Shown here in pieces: positions 26,866-34,472 of a stretch of 64,000 bases of DNA (its first letter is position 1; every line of letters starts with the position of its first letter). A program made the position numbers and the translations under genes. The notes beneath the pieces are model-generated. The model saw only the letters and a list, made by a program, of their open reading frames with translations, made no database searches and was not told the DNA's origin. Source of the DNA: Deltaproteobacteria bacterium (lineage in GTDB: Bacteria > Desulfobacterota > Syntrophia > Syntrophales > UBA5619); contig JAJFTY010000054.1 of the NCBI GenBank assembly GCA_021372695.1, positions 1 through 64,000 on the forward strand, in the 5' to 3' direction.

Positions 26866-27651
26866 TCAAATCTCGCGATTTCCCGTTTCCCAGCGGCGGA
26901 TTTCATTCAGGACGTGCACCGATTTCAACTCCCGCCCGAGGATGTGGCGGATGAAATGGGCGAGAAGGTGCCGGCTCTCGTCTGCCGAACGGCCCGTGAG
27001 AAGCAGGCGCCCCAGCCGGCCGATCTCCATCTCACGCCCCAAAAGCAGGGTCCGGATCGTTCCGAGGGAGACGGGGATGGCGTCGGGGTCTCCAGGGGTG
27101 CAGAGGCTGCACGTGAGCCCTCCTCTCGCGGCATCGAAGCGGTAAGACGCCTGCGGTCCGACCGGCGCTTTGCAGCGGAGGCAGTGGCTCAGGACCGGGT
27201 CGTATCCGGAGACCTTCAGAAGGCGGATTTCGAAGAAACGTACGAGGGCGTCGGTCATCGCGCTCTCTTCCAGACAGCGGAGAAAATCGTGGAGCAGGAG
27301 AAAGGTGGCCGTACTCTTCTTGTCCTCCGGCGTGAAGTGGTCCGTGAGATCGATCAGATAGGAGGCGGCCAGCGTCTTCTCCAGGTCGGCGCGGATGGCG
27401 GGAAAATGCGCAAGAACGTCGCACCCCTCGATCAGGGCCAGGCTCTCCGGCCCCCTCCGTGAAAATTGAACCCGAGAGCAGGAGAAGGGCTCCAGGGCGT
27501 TGGCGAACCTTTTGCGGCTTCTGCGCGCTCCTTTGGCAATTCCCCGGATCTTTCCGTACTGCGCCGTGCAGAAGGTCACGATCCGGTCCGATTCACCGTA
27601 ATCGATCGCCCGGAGGACAATGGCCTCGGTCTCTTGTGGGATTCGGGTCAT
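26866..27651 (-). CDS. recO: DNA repair protein RecO
   Basis: Recombination mediator of 261 residues that helps load RecA in the RecFOR pathway. The N-terminal OB fold shows TEAIVLRAIDYGESDRIVTFCT; GxRRSRKRFANALEPF is typical of its DNA-binding part. The helical C-terminal domain has the four-Cys zinc site CLRCKAP and CSLC. It begins one base after the pyrC stop on the same strand, so the two are likely co-translated. Confidence 0.93.
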   Translation of the reverse strand: MTRIPQETEAIVLRAIDYGESDRIVTFCTAQYGKIRGIAKGARRSRKRFANALEPFSCSRVQFSRRGPESLALIEGCDVLAHFPAIRADLEKTLAASYLIDLTDHFTPEDKKSTATFLLLHDFLRCLEESAMTDALVRFFEIRLLKVSGYDPVLSHCLRCKAPVGPQASYRFDAARGGLTCSLCTPGDPDAIPVSLGTIRTLLLGREMEIGRLGRLLLTGRSADESRHLLAHFIRHILGRELKSVHVLNEIRRWETGNREI

Positions 27652-27652
27652 G

Positions 27653-28954
27653 TCAGCCGTTACGGTAGCGGACCATGCCGCCGACGATCGTCAGGATCGC
27701 TCTTCCCTTCAAGGCCCAGCCATCGAAGGGGGAGTTCTTTCCCCGGGAGCGGAAAAGCGCGCGGTCCACGGTCCAATCCCGTCCGGGGTCGATGACGGTG
27801 ATATCGGCATCCGCGCCGGGGGCGAGCGTCCCCTTCGGGATGCGCAGGATCCGGGCCGGCTGGACCGTCATCTTTTCGATCAGCGCACGCAGCGTCAGGA
27901 CCCCGTCCGCCACGAGTCGAAGGCAGAGACCGAGCGAGGTCTCAAGCCCGGTAAAGCCGCTTGCGGCGGCGCCGAACTCGGCCTCTTTGTCCGTTCGGGA
28001 ATGGGGCGCATGGTCGGTTGCGATCGCGTCGAGGGTCCCGTCGCGGAGCCCCTCGCGGATGGCCGCCCGATCCGCAGCGCTGCGGAGGGGAGGGTTGACC
28101 TTCGCAAGCGTCCCGGAGACTCGGACGGCCTCATCGGTCAGCAGGAAGTAGTGGGGCGCCGTCTCCGCGGTGACCCGGACCCCGCGCTCCTTGGCCGCCC
28201 GGATCAGGCGGACGGAGCCGGCGGTGCTGACGTGGGCGATGTGGAGGGGTCCTCCCGTGAATTCCGCGAGGAGGAGGTCGCGGGCGATCATCACCTCTTC
28301 CGAGATCCCGGGAACGCCCGGGAGTCCCAGTTCGGCGGCGACGCTGCCTTCGTTCATCACTCCGCCCGCCGCCAGGTTCAGGTCCTCGCTGTGCGCGATG
28401 ATTGGCCGGTCCAGGTCGGCGGCGCATTCCAGCGCCCGGCGCATCAGGCGGGCGTTCATGACCGGTTTGCCGTCATCGGAGAAGCCGACGGCCCCGCTCT
28501 CCGCGAGTTCCCGGAAACCGCAGAGTTGTGCGCCTTCCGACTTCAGGGTGATCGCCGCGATGGGGTAGACGTTCGCCCAACCGCCCGCCGCCGCCTTTGT
28601 GCGGATCAATTCCGTGACGGCGGGGCTGTCGTTTACGGGATGGGTGTTGGGCATGCAGGCGATGGAGGTGAAGCCGCCCGCCACCGCCGCGTCGCTTCCC
28701 GAGGCGATCGTCTCCTTGTACTCGAAGCCCGGTTCGCGCAGGTGGGTGTGCATGTCGATGAGGCCCGGGACGACGATCATTTCCCTGAGATCCAGAACCT
28801 CCAGGTCGCGGGCGCCTTCCCCGCAGGGGACCATCCCATCGCGCCGTCCTGTCGGGCCGGGAACGATCTTCCCATCTTCGACCCACAGATCCCCGATCCC
28901 GTCCAGATTGCGGGCAGGGTCGATGATCCTGCCGCCCTTGAGCAAAAGATTCAT
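27653..28954 (-). CDS. pyrC: Dihydroorotase (type I)
   Basis: Third enzyme of pyrimidine synthesis (433 residues, type I length). It cyclises carbamoyl-aspartate to dihydroorotate with a zinc centre. Zinc ligands His-x-His in DMHTHLREPG near residue 58, substrate Asn in CMPNTHPV, and Asp in IATDHAPH near residue 308. The metal-bridging region is FSDDGKP. The start at 28954 is set by GAGGTG about seven bases upstream. An intrinsic terminator and a short leader ORF lie directly in front, which suggests attenuation. Confidence 0.96.
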   Translation of the reverse strand: MNLLLKGGRIIDPARNLDGIGDLWVEDGKIVPGPTGRRDGMVPCGEGARDLEVLDLREMIVVPGLIDMHTHLREPGFEYKETIASGSDAAVAGGFTSIACMPNTHPVNDSPAVTELIRTKAAAGGWANVYPIAAITLKSEGAQLCGFRELAESGAVGFSDDGKPVMNARLMRRALECAADLDRPIIAHSEDLNLAAGGVMNEGSVAAELGLPGVPGISEEVMIARDLLLAEFTGGPLHIAHVSTAGSVRLIRAAKERGVRVTAETAPHYFLLTDEAVRVSGTLAKVNPPLRSAADRAAIREGLRDGTLDAIATDHAPHSRTDKEAEFGAAASGFTGLETSLGLCLRLVADGVLTLRALIEKMTVQPARILRIPKGTLAPGADADITVIDPGRDWTVDRALFRSRGKNSPFDGWALKGRAILTIVGGMVRYRNG

Positions 28955-28964
28955 GAATCGCACC

Positions 28965-29033
28965 TCATAAAAAAAGCCTTCCCCCGACGGGTGAAGGCGT
29001 GATGGACGGAAGTCTGCCGGACGAGATTTTCAT
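28965..29033 (-). CDS. Candidate pyrC leader peptide, 22 codons
   Basis: Short ORF starting ATG at 29033 with AAGGGG about six bases upstream. It begins MKISSGRLPS, runs through the whole terminator hairpin and its T-run (ending GRLFL), and stops at a TGA that touches the pyrC ribosome site. This is the layout of the enterobacterial pyrBI leader, in which a translating ribosome prevents the terminator from forming. Translation is not proven. Confidence 0.4.
   Translation of the reverse strand: MKISSGRLPSITPSPVGGRLFL
28969..28998 (-). terminator. Intrinsic terminator (attenuator) in the pyrC leader
   Basis: On the minus strand GCCTTC (28998-28993) pairs with GAAGGC (28981-28976), with further CACCC/GGGGG pairing inside, followed by seven T (28975-28969). 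The pyrC ribosome site begins two to three bases after the T-run, so read-through is needed to express pyrC and recO. Confidence 0.75.
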
Positions 29034-29095
29034 GGACGACCCCTTGCCGGGGATTCGGCGCAAAGCGTTGGCCGCCGCCGGTTTGCCGATCCGTT

Positions 29096-29123
29096 CTTAC
29101 ACCATCGAAGTAAACAGTGTCAA
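29096..29123 (-). promoter_or_regulatory. Promoter of pyrC
   Basis: Minus strand TTGACA (29123-29118), 16-base spacer, TGTAAG (29101-29096). The start point near 29089 would give a leader of about 135 bases containing the leader ORF and terminator. Confidence 0.55.
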
Positions 29124-29149
29124 GGCCGATCAATGCTAGCAAAAAACGT

Positions 29150-29177
29150 TTGAAATATTAAAAAATGGTGCTATAGC
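29150..29177 (+). promoter_or_regulatory. Promoter of the MgtE-like/NRAMP gene pair
   Basis: TTGAAA (29150-29155), 16-base spacer, TATAGC (29172-29177), 24 bases before the ATG at 29202. Confidence 0.5.
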
Positions 29178-29201
29178 GACCTCAACCCGGAGGAGATGAA
29201 C

Positions 29202-30464
29202 ATGGCGGCGAACCATGAACCCCAGGTGTTTCTGTTTTTGAGCGAACTCCTGGGAAGAAAAGTCGTTGACGACGACGGCCGTCCGATCGGCAAGGTTCTC
29301 GACCTGACCGGGAACATCGGTGAGATCTACCCTCCGGTCACGGAAATTCTCCTGCGGCGGACCGGGGAGCGAAAGAAAGTCCTTTTCCCCTGGAAAAGGA
29401 TCACGGCGATCGACGAGGCGTTGACGGCCCATCCCTTCGGGCCGGAGGATTTCCGGGAACCGGTGCTCGCCACCGGCGAACTCCTGCTGAAGGATACCCT
29501 GCTGGACAAGCAGGTTGTCGATACGGACGGGGCGAAGATCCGGCGGGTGAACGACCTGCAGTTTCTGCTGGCCAAGAAAGTCCTTCACCTGATTCATGTG
29601 GATGTCGGTTTCCACGGGCTGCTCCGGCGCGCAGGCCTGGTGAGGCCGATCGACTTTCTGATCCGGTCACTTTTCGACCACGAAATGAACGATCAACTCG
29701 TCGCCTGGAAGCTGGTACAGCCTCTCTCTTCGCCGGACCTGCTGCGCCTCACCATCGCCCAGAACCGCCTCGCCCAGCTCCATCCGGCGGATCTGGCGGA
29801 CATCATCGAAGAACTCGACATCCACCAGCGCTCGGCCGTCTTTGGTTCGCTCGACGTGGAGACGGCGGCCGAAACCCTGGAGGAGACGGACCCGAAGATT
29901 CAGGTGAGCCTGATCGAGGGGCTCTCGACGGAGAACGCCTCGGACATCATCGAAGAGATGTCTCTCTCCGAGGCGGCCGACCTGCTGGGTGATCTTCCGA
30001 AAGAGAGGGCGGAAGGGATCCTGAACGAGATGGAGAAAGAGGCGGCCGAGGATGTGAAGGAGCTCCTCGTCCATCCGGAGGAGATTGCCGGGGGGCTGAT
30101 GACCACCTCCTTCCTCAGCTTCGGACCCGCCGTCACGGCGGGCGAGGCGATGGAGAAGATCCGGCATGAAGCCGAAGACATGGACCTGATCTATTACGTC
30201 TATGTCCTGGACGACGAGGAGCATATCCTCGGGGTGCTGACCCTCAGGGACCTCCTTGTCGCGCCGCCGGCAACGGTTCTCTCGGAGCTCATGGATACGC
30301 GGGTGGTCTCGGTGGACATCGAGGAGAAGAAGGACCGGATCGCCGATGACTTTGCCAAGTACGGCATCATGGCCATGCCGGTCGTGGACGACGAAAACCA
30401 TCTGAAGGGGGTCATCCTGTTCAAGAACCTCCTCGAGGTGGTGGCGCCCAAACTGGGCCGGTAG
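29202..30464 (+). CDS. Membrane-less MgtE-like sensor protein (PRC-barrel, MgtE N-domain, CBS pair)
   Basis: A 420-residue soluble protein. Residues 10-80 and 90-150 look like two PRC-barrel units (SELLGRKVVDDDGRPIGKV; DTLLDKQVVDTDGAKI). Residues 185-290 form the superhelical MgtE N-domain (LHPADLADIIEELD; DLLGDLPKERAEGILNEM; HPEEIAGGLMTTSF). Residues 290-420 are a CBS pair. In MgtE this N/CBS region senses Mg2+ and gates the channel, but the MgtE transmembrane domain is absent. The start is taken at 29202, eight bases after GGAGG; an ATG at 29196 is too close to the site. The next gene encodes an NRAMP-type transporter, so a regulatory partnership is likely. Confidence 0.88.
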   Translation: MAANHEPQVFLFLSELLGRKVVDDDGRPIGKVLDLTGNIGEIYPPVTEILLRRTGERKKVLFPWKRITAIDEALTAHPFGPEDFREPVLATGELLLKDTLLDKQVVDTDGAKIRRVNDLQFLLAKKVLHLIHVDVGFHGLLRRAGLVRPIDFLIRSLFDHEMNDQLVAWKLVQPLSSPDLLRLTIAQNRLAQLHPADLADIIEELDIHQRSAVFGSLDVETAAETLEETDPKIQVSLIEGLSTENASDIIEEMSLSEAADLLGDLPKERAEGILNEMEKEAAEDVKELLVHPEEIAGGLMTTSFLSFGPAVTAGEAMEKIRHEAEDMDLIYYVYVLDDEEHILGVLTLRDLLVAPPATVLSELMDTRVVSVDIEEKKDRIADDFAKYGIMAMPVVDDENHLKGVILFKNLLEVVAPKLGR

Positions 30465-30494
30465 AACGACGATGGATAAGGAAGGCGGTAGATC

Positions 30495-31772
30495 ATGGAT
30501 GATTCCCTTTCCGGAGGTATCCGCACATTCTGGAAATCCGCCGCCATCCGGAAATACTGGCGTTCACTCGTCCTCTTTTTCGCGCTGATCGGGCCGGGGA
30601 TCATCACCTCGAACGTCGACAACGATGCGGGCGGCATCACGACCTACTCCCTGGCCGGTGCCGAATACGGCCTCACCCTCCTGTGGACCCTCATCCCGAT
30701 CACGGCGGCGCTGATCATCATCCAGGAGATGTGCGCCCGCATGGGGGTGGTCTCGGGCAAGGGGCTTTCGGACCTGATCCGCGAGCGATTCGGAGCCCGG
30801 ATCACCTTCTATCTGATGATCGTGCTGTTCCTGGCCAATCTGGGGAACACCATCTCCGAATTTGCCGGGGTTGCGGCCAGCCTGGAGATCTTCGGCATCA
30901 GTCGCTACGTCTCCGTGCCTCTCAGCGCCGCCTTTGTCTGGTGGCTGGTCGTCAAGGGGAGCTACAAGTCCGTCGAAAAGGTGTTCCTGTTCGCCTGCGT
31001 CTTCTACATCTCCTACATCGTCTCCGGTTTCATGGGAAGGCCGGACTGGAGTGCCGTCGGATCGTCCCTGTTGAGGCCGACCTTCCGGATGGATGCGGGG
31101 TTCGTGACGATGGCCGTGGGCGTGATCGGGACGACGATCGCCCCCTGGATGCAGTTCTACCTCCAGTCCTCCGTGGTCGACAAGGGGCTGAAGGCGGAGG
31201 ACTACCCCTACACCCGGATGGATGTGATCATCGGATCGGTCACAGTCAACGTGATCGCCTTCTTCATCATCATGCTCTGCGCCGTCACGCTCTTCCACAA
31301 CGGAATCCGCATCGAAACCGCCAAGGATGCGGCGCAGGCGCTCGCGCCACTCGCCGGCGAGTATTGCGCCTGGCTTTTCGCCTTCGGCCTCCTGAATGCC
31401 TCCCTCTTTGCCGCGTCCATTCTGCCGATCTCCACCGCCTACACGATCTGCGAGGCCTTCGGCTGGGAATCGAGCCTGAATCGCAAGTTCCTAGAGGCGC
31501 CTCAGTTTTACAGCCTCTACTCGCTGATGGTTTTTCTCGGTGCGGGGATCATCCTCCTGCCGGACATGCCCCTGATCGGGATCATGTTCTACTCCCAGGT
31601 GATCAACGGGGCGATCCTGCCGGTGATCCTCGTCTTCATGCTGCTTTTGGTCAATGACCGGCGGATCATGGGGAAATACAAGAACGGCCCGGTCATGAAC
31701 GCTCTTTCCTGGCTGACCGTCGCAGTCCTCACCTTCCTGTCGTTCGCGATGCTCTTCTTCTCCCTGATCTGA
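30495..31772 (+). CDS. NRAMP-related divalent metal transporter (possibly Mg2+)
   Basis: Proton- or ion-coupled metal transporter of 425 residues with about eleven helices. The family DPGN motif in helix 1 is replaced by DNDAGG (residues 42-47, in GPGIITSNVDNDAGG), and the MPHN motif of helix 6 by TTIAPWMQF (residues 213-221). These two sites bind Mn2+ or Fe2+ in classical MntH/NRAMP proteins. Loss of the Met and His residues is known in NRAMP-related Mg2+ transporters (NRMT). Together with the MgtE-like sensor 30 bases upstream this points to Mg2+, as an inference. It ends the transcription unit. Confidence 0.88.
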   Translation: MDDSLSGGIRTFWKSAAIRKYWRSLVLFFALIGPGIITSNVDNDAGGITTYSLAGAEYGLTLLWTLIPITAALIIIQEMCARMGVVSGKGLSDLIRERFGARITFYLMIVLFLANLGNTISEFAGVAASLEIFGISRYVSVPLSAAFVWWLVVKGSYKSVEKVFLFACVFYISYIVSGFMGRPDWSAVGSSLLRPTFRMDAGFVTMAVGVIGTTIAPWMQFYLQSSVVDKGLKAEDYPYTRMDVIIGSVTVNVIAFFIIMLCAVTLFHNGIRIETAKDAAQALAPLAGEYCAWLFAFGLLNASLFAASILPISTAYTICEAFGWESSLNRKFLEAPQFYSLYSLMVFLGAGIILLPDMPLIGIMFYSQVINGAILPVILVFMLLLVNDRRIMGKYKNGPVMNALSWLTVAVLTFLSFAMLFFSLI

Positions 31773-31963
31773 CAGGCGCATCCGGTTTCTTCCCGGTGTT
31801 TTTACGCATGCTTCGTTATCGTTGGTTTACCATTGACTGGAAACATCGACCACGCGAGAATAGCCGTGAATGGGCTGCACGGGCCTGCGGAAGGGTTCGG
31901 CGAACGGTTGATTGGATGGTCTGCAACGTCAAAGAGAGCATCCATCTTTCAGGGCTGCGTCGG

Positions 31964-32333
31964 ATGGATCGAAAATCGATCCGCTCCCGCACTCTTGTGT
32001 TGATCCTCGTCCTGCTCTTCTCCCTCTCGCTCACCGGTGGCAGTCCGGGTGCCGGGGAGAGGAAGATCCCCTTTGCTCCGGGTGAGAAACTGACCTACAA
32101 AGGAAGGTGGGGGATCCTGCCTGACGGGGAGGTTACGCTCCAAGTTCTCCCGCGGGAGAACTTGTGCCCGACATGCAGCGGCTGGAAGGCATCGTGAAAG
32201 AAAGCGATAATAACCCGGAGCTGAAGATCTGGTTCAGTGCAGACGAGAAGAAGATACCTTTCAAAATCCGGAGTAAAGTCGGGATCGTCTCATTCATTTT
32301 CGAATTCGAAGCCATGGCTCCGGGACCGGGATG
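31964..32333 (+). pseudogene. Decayed DUF3108 gene with internal deletion and frameshift
   Basis: The first part (ATG at 31964, signal peptide, then PFAPGEKLTYKGRWGILPDGEVTLQVLP) is the normal N-terminus of a DUF3108 periplasmic protein. From base 32164 a different frame encodes the typical family C-terminus (ELKIWFSADEKKIPFKIRSKV...) and ends at TGA 32331-32333. Roughly the middle third of the protein is missing, and the frames differ by two. The junction is a perfect palindrome at 32141-32164. An open frame further upstream to 31796 has no homology. I see no reason to think the fragments are functional. Confidence 0.75.
32141..32164. repeat. 24-bp perfect palindrome at the DUF3108 break
   Basis: CAAGTTCTCCCG followed at once by its exact reverse complement, without a spacer. 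It lies exactly where the two frames of the decayed gene meet. It could be a deletion scar or the cause of the deletion through cruciform formation. Confidence 0.8.
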
Positions 32334-32362
32334 ATGGCCCGAAGCACGAATCCGTCCGCCTC

Positions 32363-32974
32363 TCAGTGCAGAATCGTTCCGAGGCGGCTCCAGCGGACGC
32401 CGTGATCCTCCTGGTTCCACGACCAGTAGATGATGAGCGCCTTGCCCAGTACGTCCCTCATCGGGACGAACCCCCAGAACCGGCTGTCGAAGCTCTCGTC
32501 CCGGTTATCCCCCATGACGAAGAGGGAGCCCTCCGGAACCGTCACCGGCCCGAAATTGTCGCGGGGCTGAACCGATCCGGGAATGATCATGCTGTCTGCA
32601 TGGACACCGTGGGTATCGTTCCAGGGGAGGCCGTTCACGAGAATCTGCTTGTTGCGGACCTCGACGGTGTCGCCCGGCAGGCCGACCAGCCGCTTGATGA
32701 AATCCTTCGACCGGTCCTCCGGGTAGATGAAGACCACGATGTCACCGCGTTTAGGCGTCCCGACGGGGATGATGGTGGAGCGGATCAGCGGCAGCTTGAC
32801 GCCGTAGTTGAACTTGGTCACGAGAATATGGTCGCCGATCAGGAGTGTCGGTTTCATGGAACCGGAGGGGATCTTGTAAGCCTGGATCACGAAGGTCCGA
32901 ATGAAGAAGGCGATCAGGATGGCCAGGATGATCGCCTCGATGTACTCTTGCAGTTTCGATTTGGGTTTACTCAT
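32363..32974 (-). CDS. lepB: Signal peptidase I
   Basis: Membrane-anchored protease of 203 residues that cuts signal peptides after export. One N-terminal helix (residues 9-30), catalytic Ser in KIPSGSMKPTLLIGD near residue 39, catalytic Lys in KRLVGLPGD near residue 92, and the C-terminal GDNRDESFDSRFWGFVP box. The single anchor is the form common outside enterobacteria. Last gene of the sec group, 11 bases after the DUF456 gene. Confidence 0.96.
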   Translation of the reverse strand: MSKPKSKLQEYIEAIILAILIAFFIRTFVIQAYKIPSGSMKPTLLIGDHILVTKFNYGVKLPLIRSTIIPVGTPKRGDIVVFIYPEDRSKDFIKRLVGLPGDTVEVRNKQILVNGLPWNDTHGVHADSMIIPGSVQPRDNFGPVTVPEGSLFVMGDNRDESFDSRFWGFVPMRDVLGKALIIYWSWNQEDHGVRWSRLGTILH

Positions 32975-32985
32975 CCTTGTTTCCT

Positions 32986-33498
32986 CTAATTATAAACGCT
33001 CGTCAGCGTGATGACGACCATGATCAGGGCAAAGACCCCCTTCACGCATATCCCCGCAGCCCTGCCCAGGATCGCTCCCCAGGCGGCCCTGAGCGCGGGC
33101 TTCAGGCGGTTCTGACGGAGCAACTCGACGATGAGGATGGCTGAGAATCCCCCGAGGAACCCGCCCGCCACGGCCCCGAGCCCGAAAAGAAACGGGGCCA
33201 TCAGCAGCGCCCCGATTAGTGCGCCGAAGAGGGAGGCCCAGAACGCCTTCCGGGAGGCGCCGAACTTGACGGCGCCTCCCATCCCGACGGCGAAATCGGC
33301 CAGCTCCGCAAGAATGGAAAGAAGCAGCAGGGTCAGAAGGGTCTTGAAGCCGATCCTCTCGAACCCCGTAGCAGCCGCATACAGCGCCGCATCGATCAGG
33401 ATGATGACGGTCCCCGGGAAACCGAAGAGGATGGAGAAGATGCCGAAAAGAAGCACCACGATGAAGAGGGTCAGTCCTCCAATCTCCCAGGGGGTCAA
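32986..33498 (-). CDS. DUF456 family membrane protein
   Basis: A 170-residue membrane protein with about five Gly/Ala-rich helices, matching DUF456 (FGFPGTVIILIDAALYA; GGAVKFGASRKAFWASLFGALIGALL; GAVAGGFLGGF). These glycine-zipper-like segments are typical of the family; function unknown. The start is probably a TTG at 33498 with GAGGAAA upstream. It sits between secF and lepB on one strand, so it may have a membrane-protein or envelope role. Confidence 0.85.
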   Translation of the reverse strand: MTPWEIGGLTLFIVVLLFGIFSILFGFPGTVIILIDAALYAAATGFERIGFKTLLTLLLLSILAELADFAVGMGGAVKFGASRKAFWASLFGALIGALLMAPFLFGLGAVAGGFLGGFSAILIVELLRQNRLKPALRAAWGAILGRAAGICVKGVFALIMVVITLTSVYN

Positions 33499-33500
33499 CG

Positions 33501-34412
33501 CTATTTTTTCCTCTTCAACCCCGACGGCTTGATCTTTTCGAACAGAAGCACGATCGGGCTTGCGATAAAGACGGTCGAATAGACGCCGGCGACCGTGCCC
33601 ACCAGCAGGGCGAACGTGAAATCGTGGATGACGGCCCCCCCGAAGATGAAGAGGACGAGCAGGACCATGAAAACCGTGAACGATGTCAGGATCGTCCGGC
33701 TGAGGGTCTGATTCACGCTCACATTGATCACATCCGTCAGGGTGTCCCGGGTGTTCTTGCGGGCGTTTTCACGGATCCGGTCGAAGATGACGATCGTGTC
33801 GTTGATGGAATACCCGATGATCGTCAGGAGCGCCGCCACGATGTTCAGGTCGAACTCCTTGTTGAACAGGGAGAGGAACGTGATCGTGACCAGGACGTCG
33901 TGGACCAGCGCGATGATCCCCCCGAGCGCATAGCGGAATTCGAACCTCACCCCGACATAGATCAGGATACCGATCCAGGAGAAGACGATCGCGAGCAACG
34001 CCTTCCGGGTCAGGTCTTTGCCGACCTTGGGACCCACCATCTCGATCCGCCGGACGTCATAGGCCCCCTTGCCGAAGGCGGTGGTCAGCGCCTCATCGAC
34101 GCGCGAGGTGAGCCCCTTGGTATCGCCTCCGGTGTCGGCCGTCCGGACGATGACCTCCTTCGGGCCGTAGTTCTGGATGATACTGCCCTCGAAGCCGATC
34201 GACTTGAAGGCGTCCCGGATCTTATCGGTGTGGACATCGTTCTGGAATTTGACCTGGATCAGCGTGCCGCCCGCGAAATCGATCCCGTAATTGGGCCCCC
34301 CGTGCCAGATCAGGGAGGCGATGCCGATAACGATGACGGCGACCGACAGGATGACGGCGGGCTTCATCATCCTGACGAAATTGAAGTTGGTGCTCGTTTT
34401 GATGATTTCCAT
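33501..34412 (-). CDS. secF: Protein export membrane protein SecF
   Basis: Partner of SecD in the ancillary export complex that uses the proton gradient to pull proteins across the membrane. 303 residues, six helices, a periplasmic domain after the first (GIDFAGGTLIQVKF, the family signature), then the helix-4/5 region with ALVHDVLVT and the NDTIVIFDRIREN motif. GAGGAG precedes the ATG. It follows secD by 60 bases. Confidence 0.97.
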   Translation of the reverse strand: MEIIKTSTNFNFVRMMKPAVILSVAVIVIGIASLIWHGGPNYGIDFAGGTLIQVKFQNDVHTDKIRDAFKSIGFEGSIIQNYGPKEVIVRTADTGGDTKGLTSRVDEALTTAFGKGAYDVRRIEMVGPKVGKDLTRKALLAIVFSWIGILIYVGVRFEFRYALGGIIALVHDVLVTITFLSLFNKEFDLNIVAALLTIIGYSINDTIVIFDRIRENARKNTRDTLTDVINVSVNQTLSRTILTSFTVFMVLLVLFIFGGAVIHDFTFALLVGTVAGVYSTVFIASPIVLLFEKIKPSGLKRKK

Positions 34413-34472
34413 TGAATTCTCCTCAATTACAAAAGGCGATGTCTTCTCCCGGGGTGGTCAGCCCCATCCGCC

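Noticed and set aside
28951..29142. A 63-codon frame upstream of pyrC as leader gene
   Set aside because: Its start lies before the likely transcription start and it lacks a ribosome site; the 22-codon ORF at 29033 fits better.
29202..30464. Complete MgtE magnesium channel
   Set aside because: The protein ends after the CBS pair; there are no transmembrane helices.
31796..31963. N-terminal extension of the DUF3108 remnant
   Set aside because: Arg/Trp-rich with no family similarity, and it precedes a normal signal peptide.
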